From Tomocerus qinae (Eukaryota > Arthropoda > Collembola > Entomobryomorpha > Tomoceridae): a stretch of 64,000 nt of DNA. The stretch lies in assembly GCA_020055645.1 (NCBI GenBank), contig CM034546.1, positions 10,044,001 through 10,108,000 of the forward strand, read 5' to 3'. Shown piece by piece: positions 9,605 through 20,388 of this stretch. Position 1 is the stretch's first letter; each line of letters starts with the position of its first letter. Made by a program: the position numbers and the translations under genes. The notes below the pieces were generated by a model. The model did no database searches and had not been told where the DNA came from. It worked only from the letters and a program-made list of their open reading frames with translations.

Positions 9605-12393
9605 ATAGTCAACAATTATCAATTTTGATTTTCTGTTGATTTTCATAGTCAACAATTATAAATTTTGATTTTCTGTTAATTTTCATAGTCAACAATTACC
9701 ACTTTTGATTTTCTGTTGATTTTCATAGTCAACAATTATCAATTTTGATTTTCTGTTAATTTTCATAGTCAACATTATCAATTTTGATTTTATGTTGGTT
9801 TTCATGGTAAACAAGTATCAATTTTGATTTTCCGTTGATTTTTCAAATAATATAGCTTCGTTTCCTTATTATATCAATGTCTGAATTTTTAATATGTCGT
9901 AGCTACATATACAAAGACTCAACTCTGAAAGTTTAATCAAAATCTGTACGCTCGGTTTTGTATTACGTTCGAGTACTTTTCGTCTACCAAAATGTGTACA
10001 CTGTAACCTTTACCCAGGCAACCTTCTGTTACGGCTTGCTGTAGGTTTTTTAAATTCCTGTTGATTTTCGTAGGCAACATAAATCATTTGATATTGATAT
10101 ATAACGATCAATATTGATTTAATTTGAATCATGTTTTAAAAATCAAAATAGATTAACTTTGATCTGCTGTTTATTTTAATACTCAATATTATTATTTTGA
10201 TTTTCTTTTTATTTTGATAATCAACATTAATCAATTTGGATGTTCTGCGTATTTTAATAATCCATACTAATCTATGTTGATTTTCTGTTAATTTTGAAAC
10301 TCAATATTAGTCAATTATGATTTTTTGTTGATTTTGATAGTCAACATTAATTTTTGCTCGCCTGAATAAGGCAGCTTATAGAATCGCACAGTCTTTCCGT
10401 CCGTCCGTCCGTACCCACGATAACTTTCGAAAGCAAAGACGGAAGTGGACCAAACTTATCAAAAACAATGCCTATGGACCACTGACGATCCCTATTGATT
10501 TTGGGGTAAATCGGTCCAAAGGTTGCTGAGATACCGCGCGCTCACTTTGTCTTCATTTTGATAGTCAAAGTGGAAAATGGGCATTAAAAAGTTCAATTGC
10601 GTTTCCTACAAATTGTTAGTTTGATAATATAAAATATATCATACCGCTTCTACCAAACTTAAGATTTTATAATAAAACAAATAAAACCGAAAAATAACTA
10701 TTAGAGTACGGAAATAAACCTATTTCGCATTTTTATTAGCTCGCCTGAGAAAGCGAGCTTATAGAACCTCACAGTCCGTCCGTACGTCCGTCCGTCCGTC
10801 CGTCCCCACGATAACTTTCGAAAGCAATGACGGATATTGACCAAACTTGTCAAAAACAATGCCTATAGACTACTGACGATCCCTATTGAATTGGGGGTAA
10901 ATCGGTCCATTGGTTGCTGAGATACCGCGCGCTCACTTTGTCTTCATTTTGATTGTCAAAGTGAAAATTTGGCATTAAATGGACATTAAAAAGTTCAATG
11001 GCGTTTCCTATAAATTGTTAGCGATATAGTATAAAATATTTCAATCCGATTCTACCAAATTTGAGATTTTATAATAAAGCAAATTAAACCAAAAAATAAC
11101 TATTAGACGATGGAAAAAAATCTATTTTGGATTTTTATTCAATTTTATAGTCAAATTTCCATTTTTTGATTTCCTTTAAATTTAAATAATCATTATTACC
11201 GATTTTAATTTTTTGTAGATTTTAATACTCATAATCAATCAAGATTGAATATCTGTTGATTTTCATAGTCAACATTAATCAATTTTGATTTTCTGTTTAT
11301 TTTCATAGTCAACATTAATCAATTTGATTTTCTGTTGATTTTCATGGTCAACATTAATCAATTTTGATTTTCTGTTGATTTTCATAGTCAACATTAATCA
11401 ATTTTGATTTTCTGTTTATTTTCATAGTCAACATTAATCAATTTGATTTTCTGTTGATTTTCATGGTCAACATTAATCAATTTTGATTTTCTGTTGATTT
11501 TCATTGTCAACATTAATCAATTTTGATTTTCTGTTGATTTTCATAGTCAACATTAATCAATTTGATTTTCTGTTGATTTTCATGGTCAACATTAATCAAT
11601 TTTGATTTTCTGTTGATTTTCATAGTCAAAATTAATCAATTTTGATTTTCTGTTGATTTTCATGGTCAATAATTAAATTTGATTTCCGGTTGATTTTCAT
11701 AGTAAACATTAATCAATTTTGATTTTCGGTTTTCATATATCCTTACAATATCAATTTCAAAATTTTTAATATGTCGTAGATATATATATAAAGACTCAAT
11801 CCTGAAAGTTTTGTCAAAATCCGTACGCTCGGTTGTGTTACGTTCGAGTACTTTTCGTTCAACAAAATGTGTACACGGTAACCTTCACTCAGGCGAGCTT
11901 CTGTTACGGCTTGCTGTAGGTTTTAATTTTACAGTCAAACTTGCATTTTTCCAATTTCTATTGATTTTGATTATTAATATTGGCCGATTTTGATTCTCTT
12001 TAGATTTTCATAGTGAACGCTAATCAATTTTGAATTTTTGTTGACTTTTATAGTCAATATTACTCAACTTTGATTTTCTTTTAATTTTCATAGTCAACAT
12101 TAATCCATTTTGATTTTCTGTTGATTTTCATTGTCAACATTATTACATTTTGATTTTTTGTAGATTTACATTATCGACATTAATCAATTTTGAATTTATG
12201 TTGATTTTTATAGTCAACATTAATCAATTTTGATTTTCTGTTGATTTATATAGTCAACATTAATAAATTTTGATTTTCTGTTGATTTTCATAGTCAACAT
12301 TAATCCATTTTGATTTCATGTTGATTTTCATAGTAAAAATTAATCAATTTTGTTTTTCTGTTGATTTTCATAGTAAAAGTTAATCAATTTTTA
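9605..12393. repeat. About 40-bp satellite mixed with a dispersed repeat
   Basis: The satellite unit is about 40 bp, built on TTTTCATAGTCAACATTAAT followed by CAATTTTGATTTTCTGTTGA. It is clearest at 9605-9845, 11230-11740 and 12000-12390 and decayed in between. Embedded in it are a module at about 10356-10610 and 10739-11000 (GCTCGCCTGA, a CCGT microsatellite, CCACGATAACTTTCGAAAGC) and a second module at about 9866-10040, 11740-11915 and 12500-12695 (AATATGTCGTAG to GTTACGGCTTGC). No coding sequence is supported. Confidence 0.85.
10356..11898. mobile_element. Putative non-autonomous element carrying internal satellite
   Basis: It begins with GCTCGCCTGA (10356-10365; a second start at 10739-10748) and ends with the exact reverse complement TCAGGCGAGC (11889-11898). 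Between them lie a CCGT tract, the CCACGATAACTTTCGAAAG module, the 40-bp tandem array and the terminal module. Short inverted termini around an internal tandem array are typical of several non-autonomous DNA transposon types. The superfamily is not determined, and no target duplication was identified. Confidence 0.45.
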
Positions 12394-12850
12394 GCTCGCC
12401 TGAATAAGGCAGCTTATTATTTTCTGTTGATTATTCCAATGAAATAGCTTCGCCTTGGTTGCGTTATAATTGTATTAGTTAAAGATCACGTCAGTTTTCA
12501 TATATCCTTATTATATCAATGTTTGCATTTTTAATATGTCGTAGCTACATATATAAAGACTCAATTTTGAAAGTTTTATCAAAATCAGTACGCTCGGTTT
12601 TGTGTTACAACGGGTGAGTACTTTTTGTCTACCAAAATGTGTACACGGTAACCTTTAATCAGGCTAGCTTCTGTTACGGCTTGCTGTAGGTTTTTATGTT
12701 TCTGTTGATTTTCATTGTTAACATTAATCTATTTTGATATTGATATATAATGATCAATTTTGACCTAATTTGAATTTCATTTAAGCAATCAAAATAATTC
12801 TATTATTATTCCAACAAATATGTTGCACGGTTCCCTCCACTCAGGCGAGC
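12394..12850. mobile_element. Shorter copy of the same inverted-terminus element
   Basis: It begins GCTCGCCTGAATAAGGCAGC at 12394 and ends TCAGGCGAGC at 12841-12850, the same termini as the 10.4-11.9 kb copy. An internal decayed terminus (ATCAGGCTAGC) near 12658 suggests a nested or tandem arrangement. Most of the CCGT and CCACGATAACTTT module is missing. Confidence 0.45.
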
Positions 12851-13024
12851 TTCTGTTACGGCTTGCCGTAGGTTTTGCAAATTAAAACACCATGTGGATT
12901 GATATGATTTAGTTAATTATGTTCGACGAAATTAAATGTATTAGTTATATTTAATGGAGTACGATATAGTTTTATAAAATTTAATACTGATATCCGCACA
13001 GCGCCGTCAAGTTAAATGTAAATC

Positions 13025-13790
13025 ATGTGGTCGGGATGGGAGTCGGCTGTCGTGGTGGTGAGGGCCGGGTCTTGTGTAAGTGGTAGTCAGGTTTTCTGTT
13101 GGGTCCCATGTAGTCGGCTGACGTGTTGGTGGGTGTCGGGTCCTATGTAGTCGGCTGTCGTGTTGGTGGGTGTCGGATCCTATGTAGTCGGCTGTGGAGT
13201 TGGTGGATGTCGGATCCCATGTAGTCGGCTGTCGTGTTGGTGGGTGTCGGGTTCCATGTAGTCGGCTGTCCTGTTGGTGAGTGTTGGGTCCCATGTAGTC
13301 GGCTGTCGTGTTGATAGGTGTCGGCTCCCATGTAGTCGTCTGTCGTGTTAAAAGGTTTTGTGTTTTATTTGGTCGGCTGTTGCTTTGGTGGGTGTGTGTC
13401 TGGACTTAAGTTGGTGAGTGTCTATCCCCATGTGGTCTGGAGTCGGGTCTTGTGTCGGTGGGTGTCGGTGGGTGTCGGGCCCCATGTGGTTGGCTGCCAG
13501 GTTTGTGGGTGCCGGGTCTCACTTGGACGGCTGTCGTATTGATGGGTGTAGGGTCTCATGTAATCGGCTGTCGTGTTGGTGGTTGTCGGGTCCCATGTAA
13601 TCGGCTGTCGTGTTGGTGGGTGTCGGGTCCCATGTAATCGGCTGTCGTGTTGATGGGTGTGGGGTCTCATGTAATCGGCTGTCGTGTTGGTAGATATTGG
13701 GCCCCATGTAGTCGGCTGTCGTGTTGGTGGATGTTGGGCTGGGCCCCTTGTAGTCGGCTGTCGTTTTTGTAGGAGTCAGGTCGAGGGTGG
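13025..13790. repeat. 37-bp GT-rich minisatellite, about 20 copies
   Basis: Unit of 37 bp built on GGCTGTCGTGTTGGTGGGTG followed by TCGGGTCCCATGTAGTC, with some unequal-length copies around 13380-13520. Because 37 is not a multiple of three, ORFs stay open in several frames on both strands. They encode low-complexity peptides (THQHDSRLHGTRHPP on minus) and are not genes. Strand composition is strongly skewed, G and T on plus. Confidence 0.95.
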
Positions 13791-14548
13791 AACTTGCACA
13801 CTCTCAGTCAAAACAGCTGTTAGTTTGCATTACAGTGGAAGATGGAATAAGTGAGCTTCGGCTTATGGTAAAGGGAGGCTTATAGTCGCAGCTGGGACGA
13901 CAACCCCGGTGCTTACCATATAGAATATAATAAATGCTTAATGTGCTTCCAGCCTTTTGATTCAAAATAATTCCGTGAAAAATGAATTATAAAAATAAAT
14001 AAAATACATAATTATATTTTATTATGTCTATAAAAAGTTACTATTAATACCTCAGACACTTCCTAAATCTGGATTAACATTTGAACATTACATTTTGAAC
14101 ATATTTTAGAAAATACAAGAATATTATTACTCGTTTCTCCATTCATGCCGCAAACTCACAAAATAAAAAATGAAATTACCTTAATCAGGCATAAATTATA
14201 AGTACCAACTTAAACTTTAAAATAAGTACCACAGTTAAACTACCCAGCTGCATTTGAAGAACCGAATATACTACATCATCAAGAGGTCGTCTGAATTAAA
14301 TTGGTGAAAGATCTTTGATCAATATCATTTGACAAAAAAAATCAAATGGCAATTTTATGCAGTCCGAAGAAAAATTGTTCAATAATAGTGTGATAATAAT
14401 ATCATAGTGCTAGTTTTACTGTCAGTGCTGGGGAAATAAAAATAGCATATTATTGTCGTCGCAAAATAAAAACAATAATAGAAAATAGAAATAATATACA
14501 TAGTTGATATTAGTACTATATGTTAATTTAGCCGAATTGACAGTCAAC
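13791..14548. other. 5' flank of IR copy 2
   Basis: Non-coding. From about 14100 to the start codon it is homologous to 2940-3460 upstream of IR copy 1. The shared promoter of this receptor pair is expected here, but no TATA box or initiator was assigned. Confidence 0.6.
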
Positions 14549-16465
14549 ATGTATTCCTTTTATCCATTTATTGTATTTTTGCTTTTTATTTTTATAGACG
14601 ATGTCTTCTGTTTTCGAAATTTGATCTTTTACAGTAGTTGCGATTTTAATATGATAACTTTTAGAAAATCCAAGTGGCAGACACAGTTTTTATTGCTTAA
14701 TCAAAACGGCCAACCATGGACATTGGCAACATCAAAATATAATAAAACACTATTTGGTAGACATGAATATAGACCCACAGATCTATCAAAAAATTTGTGC
14801 AGTGTAAACATTCTAATGGAGCCAGACCATAAACTAAAGTACCTGGTCTTAGTAATTGGTAAAGAAATTAATCGTCGCGATTCAAGAATCGTAATGATCA
14901 TAAAAGATCGATTGAAATCGATGAATCCAGAGTGGGAATCAAACCTCTTTCAAGATTTGGTAGCTCCTCTCTTTATTCTGGCAATGAACATTGTGAACAA
15001 ATATTCGGTTTACACTCCAATTCTCTACAATCCGAAAAGTTTGTCCGTAGTACTTCACCAGATTTCAACAGATGCCTCAGAAGTAGAATGGGAAAGGATT
15101 TGGAAACATTTAAACGGAAATCTTCACGGAATTTCAATTGGAGGCTACCTTGGATATTTTCGTTGGAAAGGTCCTATATTAAGATTAGAGTGCAGGAAAT
15201 CAATTTACACATATGTCAAGGCTAAACATCATTGTACACATTCAGTGCAAGCTGTTGAATTGATGGCTGAAAGATTAAACTTCACTGCGGTATATGCAAA
15301 GCAATATGCAACTCTTAAAGATGAGCATAAACGATGTGGACTAATTTACATGCTAACAAGTAAATTGAAACCATATAATTTACATTGGCATGAAACTCTC
15401 TTCATTGAATATTTTGAGGATCAGATTCCGTATTACTGTGAATCAAATCATCGTTTCCACGATACTCCTTTGACAGTTCTAGTTCAAAATACATTTGATG
15501 ATTACTGCTGGTGGTTGATATTCTCCCTATTCCCGATTTCATTTTATGCTTTAGGATTTAGCATGTCTACTGTCTACAAGAAATTAGAGTTCACTTTAGT
15601 ATCAACAATAGCTGTTCTTCTGAATCAAGATGTGTCCAATAAAGGTAGGAACATTTTGTACTTGATAATTGTGTTCATGGGATTTATAATTTCTACTCAA
15701 TATGAAACGTGGATAACAACCGAGATTATTGCACCAGCAGACAGAAAACAATTTGTGGATTTTAAAGATCTCGTGGAAAATGATTACAAGTTGTTGTTGC
15801 AGATAGATATAAGGCGGGGTTTGAATCAACAGAAAACTGAATTATTTCAAAAATATAAACTAATGGAGAAGAGAAATTCAAGTGTCTACAGATTTGACTG
15901 GCAACTTAATGCAACATCTGAGCATAAAAAAATGGAGCGTTGGACATTCATCTGGAAGTTGTTGACTAACTTTTCAATTAAAATATTTAGCCTCAAGAGT
16001 AAAGTAGGAAGTGAATACCATGTACCTTTAATACCATCTCTGATATCTTCTGACGGAATCTGCATGACTGTAAAAGAAACTGATATCAATATACCATTTT
16101 CTTATCAATTCAAATTTGCCTACCGCCATAAATTCCTATCTTATTTTCAAATAATGCAAGAGAAAGGCTTTCTATATTATTTCAGATATTATTTGCCATA
16201 TAAAAAGTCCTATTCTAAATTGCAGCATGATGAAGCTCAAAGTGTTCCTATAAGCCTGACAATGAAAATACATACTATTTTCTTCGTCTCTGGATATTTT
16301 CTACTTGGCTGTTTTCTCACACTGTTTCTTGAATGCTTGTGGTACGCTAGATTTAATCCAAAACTACTGGTTTCAGGTATACTTGACAAACTAAAAAGCT
16401 TCACTACGAAATTTCGTGGAGGAAATCGAGTACTTCCATTTTCTTCAGAAGATGTGAACACATAA
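14549..16465 (+). CDS. Divergent ionotropic receptor, copy 2, intact
   Basis: Predicted single-exon chemosensory ionotropic receptor of 638 residues, a heteromeric ligand-gated cation channel of the iGluR superfamily. ATG 14549 is chosen because it starts a signal-like hydrophobic segment (residues 1-21). An upstream in-frame TTG at 14504 is only an extension. Features in order: a conserved extracellular block (30-95, CDFNMITF, DLSKNLCSVNILMEP), ligand-binding S1 (about 230-300, VELMAERLNFTAVYA), M1 (about 319-337), pore helix and loop with LLNQD (about 345-362), M3 (about 368-390) running into TTEIIAPADRKQF, S2 (about 390-580), and a last membrane helix near the C-terminus. It is shorter than iGluRs because it lacks the large amino-terminal domain, as IRs do. 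The ligand is unknown. It pairs with the broken copy at 3.5-5.4 kb. Confidence 0.9.
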   Translation: MYSFYPFIVFLLFIFIDDVFCFRNLIFYSSCDFNMITFRKSKWQTQFLLLNQNGQPWTLATSKYNKTLFGRHEYRPTDLSKNLCSVNILMEPDHKLKYLVLVIGKEINRRDSRIVMIIKDRLKSMNPEWESNLFQDLVAPLFILAMNIVNKYSVYTPILYNPKSLSVVLHQISTDASEVEWERIWKHLNGNLHGISIGGYLGYFRWKGPILRLECRKSIYTYVKAKHHCTHSVQAVELMAERLNFTAVYAKQYATLKDEHKRCGLIYMLTSKLKPYNLHWHETLFIEYFEDQIPYYCESNHRFHDTPLTVLVQNTFDDYCWWLIFSLFPISFYALGFSMSTVYKKLEFTLVSTIAVLLNQDVSNKGRNILYLIIVFMGFIISTQYETWITTEIIAPADRKQFVDFKDLVENDYKLLLQIDIRRGLNQQKTELFQKYKLMEKRNSSVYRFDWQLNATSEHKKMERWTFIWKLLTNFSIKIFSLKSKVGSEYHVPLIPSLISSDGICMTVKETDINIPFSYQFKFAYRHKFLSYFQIMQEKGFLYYFRYYLPYKKSYSKLQHDEAQSVPISLTMKIHTIFFVSGYFLLGCFLTLFLECLWYARFNPKLLVSGILDKLKSFTTKFRGGNRVLPFSSEDVNT

Positions 16466-17022
16466 TGGGGTGAGTTATCATTTCATAATATACTAAACTA
16501 AATTAGCCAGACAACTTTATATTTTAATAAGTAATTACTTAAAATATAATATATAATTAAAGAAATCTATAATAAGTGGGTGTATCCCTCTTTATAGAGA
16601 CGTTATAATCTAATTTTTGGATTAATGATGAATTCGTCGTCTCTACTTAATGGAAATATACTATAAATGAGTCTGGTTGTGTTGCTGTTGTTAAATTCGA
16701 TTTTTGGGAATTCTATTCATTTTCTTAGTTCGAGATTGAAACTCTTGGTCAAGAAATAAGTTCCTAGCCGGGAAGTGATTTACTTGGAAACAAACTGTTT
16801 TATTTGGTAAAAACAATTAATACTAAATGCTCTGAAAATATTAACTTTATGATTATTATTCTAATCATATTTTCAGATCATGCACAATACTAAGGATGTT
16901 TTGAAATACTTAGAGCAACAAATTGGTTATGGATTATCTATCTTCTTCCGTACAAAATATTCTAGTCAAAACTGAAGCTTGTTGTTTGTTACTTTGTAGC
17001 TGTCATGATAATTTGGTATGTC
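16466..17022. other. 3' flank of IR copy 2
   Basis: No gene seen. AT-rich non-coding DNA up to a hAT MITE, whose left target duplication GGTATGTC occupies 17015-17022. Confidence 0.6.
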
Positions 17023-17609
17023 CAGTGTACAAAATTTACCACTTTTTAGCCTTTTTTACCATCACAGTGGTAAAAATGCACTTAATGGTAAAAATGCATT
17101 TAATGGTAAAAATGGTAAATTTTAGCGATTGATTAGACAGCTAGGTACAGATACATTAGACTTCCTAAAATAAAAGTTTTAAAAATTTGTTTTCTATGAA
17201 ATATTTCCAATATCAATTAAATTAATCATATTTATTTGATTGTACACCAAAAGTTAAAAAAATGAAGAAAGAAAGATTGTATTTGGTATCGCCCATTTAA
17301 AATTGATGCTAATTTAATTGCAATTAATTTCTCAATCGGCAAGGGTTGTTAGCGCCCTCATTTGTTGAATCCTACTCTGATTGATGAGCACTCATCAATT
17401 TGTGACAAAAATGATCATCTGCTAAGCTATTTCGTACTTTGCCCCCGAATTTTGTTCAAAATTTAAACACGAAATTTAAATGAAACTATTTTTTACCATT
17501 TTTACCATTTATACCACTTACCACTACTTTTTAGGTAGTGGTATTTAACGTTAAATACCATTAAAAACCACTTACCACTGGTAAGTGGTAAATGGTATTT
17601 TGTACACTG
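17023..17609. mobile_element. hAT-type MITE, 587 bp, with perfect 8-bp target duplication
   Basis: It begins CAGTGTACAAAATTTACCAC and ends with the inverted match GTGGTAAATGG..TTTTGTACACTG. It is flanked exactly by GGTATGTC at 17015-17022 and 17610-17617. CAGTG/CACTG ends and an 8-bp duplication place it with the hAT superfamily. The interior is rich in TACCAC/GTGGTA palindromic repeats near both ends and has no transposase ORF. Confidence 0.9.
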
Positions 17610-17617
17610 GGTATGTC

Positions 17618-18453
17618 ACATATAGTCACATGTCACATTGTAATGTTAAGTAGACGATATATATAATGTGGTTAAATGATATATACCATAGAAAGTGTTG
17701 CGAATATTCCCATTTACCACCCAACTTTTATGGACGCCCGGGAAATAAATTGTTATTTATGGAAAATAGGGGTAATTAGTGGGAAATAAGGCAAAAAATT
17801 GAATTTTAGCCTCGCATTCCCCACTACTTCCCATTTCCCACATTCCCACTACATTTTGATTCTCACATTTCGGTATATGCTGAACTAGCCTGACAAACTG
17901 GTCCAAAAAGGAAAAGGTGAACTGTTCTAATAACAGATGTGAACTTTTCCAAAGCCAAAGGTGAACTGTTCTAATACTACTTCTAAAAATTGTCCTCCAT
18001 CTTATAATTAATTTCAGGTCTTGCATACATTAAACATGTCCATTGTCAACCTTTAAATGGGAGAAATTGAATTGTTCTGACATTGAAACAATTCGCCTCT
18101 ACCTTTTTATATGTAGTGGTTTCAGGCCAGTTCACTTACACCGCACATTTCCCTGTGTGGAAATACGAAAATTACCGGTAGCGCGGCATTTCCCAGTCGA
18201 AACCTTGACCGTAGACTGGTGAATTATCTATAATGTAATCCTAGAGTTGAAAAAAATTACGAATCTATCTATATTTGTCTGGTAGGAGAGAGCTTAGGAA
18301 ACCTGCATACACTACGTAACTCAAAACCCCCTCCCCCATGTGTAACGTAAGTGTTGACTGCAACACTTTTGAGTACCTCCTCCTCCCATCAACTGCACAC
18401 GTAATTGACGTAATATATGCATGTTCCTTAAACGCAAAATGCGCAAGCCCAAC
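17618..18453. other. Non-coding spacer
   Basis: No gene supported. The minus-strand ORF at 17757-18026 has no domain. Short direct repeats of the type TGGGAAAT, CCACTACTTCCCATTTCCCA and AGGTGAACTGTTCTAATA occur at 17700-17970. Confidence 0.5.
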
Positions 18454-18541
18454 TAATGTTTTCAATAATGTACCCCAACGCATACCTTCATGTGGTAAAT
18501 TTAGTACATGGAGGCGTTGGGGTACATTATTGAAAACATTA
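18454..18541. repeat. Perfect inverted repeat, 28-bp arms, 32-nt loop
   Basis: The arms 18454-18481 (starting TAATGTTTTCAATAATG) and 18514-18541 are exact reverse complements separated by 32 nt. Transcription from either strand would give a stable hairpin. It could be a tiny MITE, a duplication-inversion scar or a small-RNA precursor. The overlapping ORFs on both strands are caused by this repeat. Confidence 0.9.
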
Positions 18542-18599
18542 ATTCCTCTACACAACCGAAATGAGTCGTTTCATATTATTGTAACGTTTTAACATCAAA

Positions 18600-19171
18600 A
18601 AAATAATAGAAATTAACACAAGAAGGTTGAATGGTGGTGATTCGTGATTGAATGGAAATGATTAGCGAAAGGGGATATTTCGTAATGATCTTAACGTGCC
18701 TTATTAAATAGAATTTCAAAATTTCTAATCCAAATTGGTTCTGTTATATTGACAAACATATTTGAAACTTTTAGAACTGGGTTTACTTTTTTACTACCCT
18801 CTTGATTCCTTTAGCAGTTGGCACACCTTTTTGTAGAGTTAAATAACAGTACTGGGTAACTAACTATTTATTCTTTAAAAATATTTATTCGTAAGTTGTA
18901 CTCATAGAATTTGTACGTATTTCCAAAATCGCAGGGAGAATCTTATTTTTCTGATTTAAAAAGGGAGCTTTTTGGTGACTTTGTGGGATTTTTTTCAAAA
19001 GTGGAGTCAGTCATTGTTGCCTGAATTTGATGACTACGATCTACATCTATTATTATGGTGTAGGAAATTCCTTTTTATTAGGAAGTTGGGGCTGCAGCTA
19101 ATTTCACCAACCACTGTAGATAATACAAGTATATTAATTTAAATATACTTTGTATTTACAAAGGGAACATA
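18600..19171. repeat. Segmental duplicate, paired with about 6420-7345
   Basis: It matches the segment downstream of IR copy 1 without the 173-bp MITE and without the 206-bp insertion, so it shows the empty state for both. The match ends abruptly at about 19171, three bases before a TG that opens an LTR-like block. Confidence 0.75.
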
Positions 19172-19174
19172 TAT

Positions 19175-19635
19175 TGTGGCCGGATATTTATATGACTATA
19201 GCCAGTAACTATAAATATAAGGACTATTCAATTGTATGTATTGTGTAACTGTAAATTATTCCTTTTGTATCTATCCGGCAACCTCCGACCATACGTCGAC
19301 CGCATCCAACTCAGCCTCCGACCGAGTTGACTCCGCTCTCCGTCGACAATCACCTCATCTTTCCCGTCACACTCATCTCCTCTCTGAACAACTAAAACTG
19401 TTCGGTGTGTAGGAACTTTCTCTACACACGAACACATACCTACGGAAATCTTAAGACGGAGACGGAGACAGATAAATATGTAAACAACTCACACACTCAC
19501 TGGAGTCCTTCATCGTCCTCTCTTCCTTTCACTTCTCTCTCCTCTCTTACCATTTTTAGTCGCTTAATAAAAGAGACCTCGTCTCACTAAAAACAACCGA
19601 CCTTCCGCGTATTTATTTGCCTCTTTAAACAGACA
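19175..19635 (+). mobile_element. Candidate 5' LTR of the older retroelement
   Basis: The block starts TGTGGCCGGATATT exactly where the homology with the IR flank duplicate breaks off, and could end at AAACAGACA (19635). It has a TATAAATA (19210-19217), a pyrimidine-rich transcribed part and AATAAA (19566-19571), the layout of an LTR with U3, R and U5. No matching 3' copy was found in the window and no perfect primer site follows. GGAAATCGAACCG just after it resembles a tRNA T-arm complement. The block precedes the unknown ORF array and the Gypsy-type Gag. Confidence 0.4.
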
Positions 19636-19826
19636 ATTTTAGGAAATCGAACCGCACCCATCCACAAATTATAATAGCATTATTATCGTCTCTTTTACTG
19701 ACTATTTTATTAATTTGCCAAGTGTGTAGAAATCATAGAGTATATCCATTCTACCCTAGTCCACCTGCTCCTTTTCAATCAAATCCGTACTCATGCAAGC
19801 CTCATGAAAGAATTGTCTGATGAAAA

Positions 19827-20285
19827 ATGCTCACAACCTCTACTTTCTACAAACAGCAAATTGATATATATATCAATACTATAGGGCTCCTGCCATTGTA
19901 TGAACTGAGATACATAACACGGACTAAGCTACTTATAAAGGGAGCGAAGATAAATCGAGATAATAGAACTAATCTCAGAGGGGAACGTACAAGGGAATCA
20001 GAACCAGTGCGTAATGTTTATATTTATGCCTGGGTACGATTCATGACAAACGGACTATTGATGTTCCATCACATATCTGATTGGCAAGACGACGTATGCA
20101 GCAACATAATACGAAGAACTTTTCATGCTAATGAAATTATTGACAGCTCTACATATATACATTTTAATGTTCAAGCTACCCCAAATTCGCCAATATACTT
20201 ATTTAGTAAACGTAATAATACTCTATATCTATACGAAACTACTAAATTACTGATGTTCAGAATCCCTAAACATCTATTACCGTAA
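19827..20285 (+). CDS. Unrecognised ORF, 152 residues
   Basis: Open frame from ATG 19827 to TAA 20285, in the leader-like region between the candidate LTR and the four-copy ORF array. It has no signal peptide or zinc motif and no domain I recognise. The composition is Ile/Tyr/Thr/Arg-rich, with a basic middle part (residues about 40-62, RDNRTNLRGERTRESEP). Its length in AT-rich DNA and its position in line with the array suggest it is part of the same mobile element. Function unknown. Confidence 0.4.
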   Translation: MLTTSTFYKQQIDIYINTIGLLPLYELRYITRTKLLIKGAKINRDNRTNLRGERTRESEPVRNVYIYAWVRFMTNGLLMFHHISDWQDDVCSNIIRRTFHANEIIDSSTYIHFNVQATPNSPIYLFSKRNNTLYLYETTKLLMFRIPKHLLP

Positions 20286-20388
20286 ATAAAATCGTAACAA
20301 ATAAAAGGGAGATAACCGAAATTAAATATTTCTGATTGAATAAGCAGAACACTTTACTGATATAGCCTGAAATAAAACCTATATCAAA

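Noticed and set aside
9112..9655. Two long minus-strand ORFs of 167-170 residues
   Set aside because: They are translations of the 23-bp minisatellite in two frames; low complexity, no start context.
9605..12390. CRISPR-like regular repeats
   Set aside because: The repeats are contiguous without unique spacers, in animal DNA; this is a satellite.
13007..13707. Many ORFs on both strands
   Set aside because: All lie in the 37-bp minisatellite and only reflect lack of stop codons in the unit.
19632..19665. Primer binding site for the older element
   Set aside because: GGAAATCGAACCG resembles a T-arm complement, but no TGG sits at the right distance next to the LTR end.
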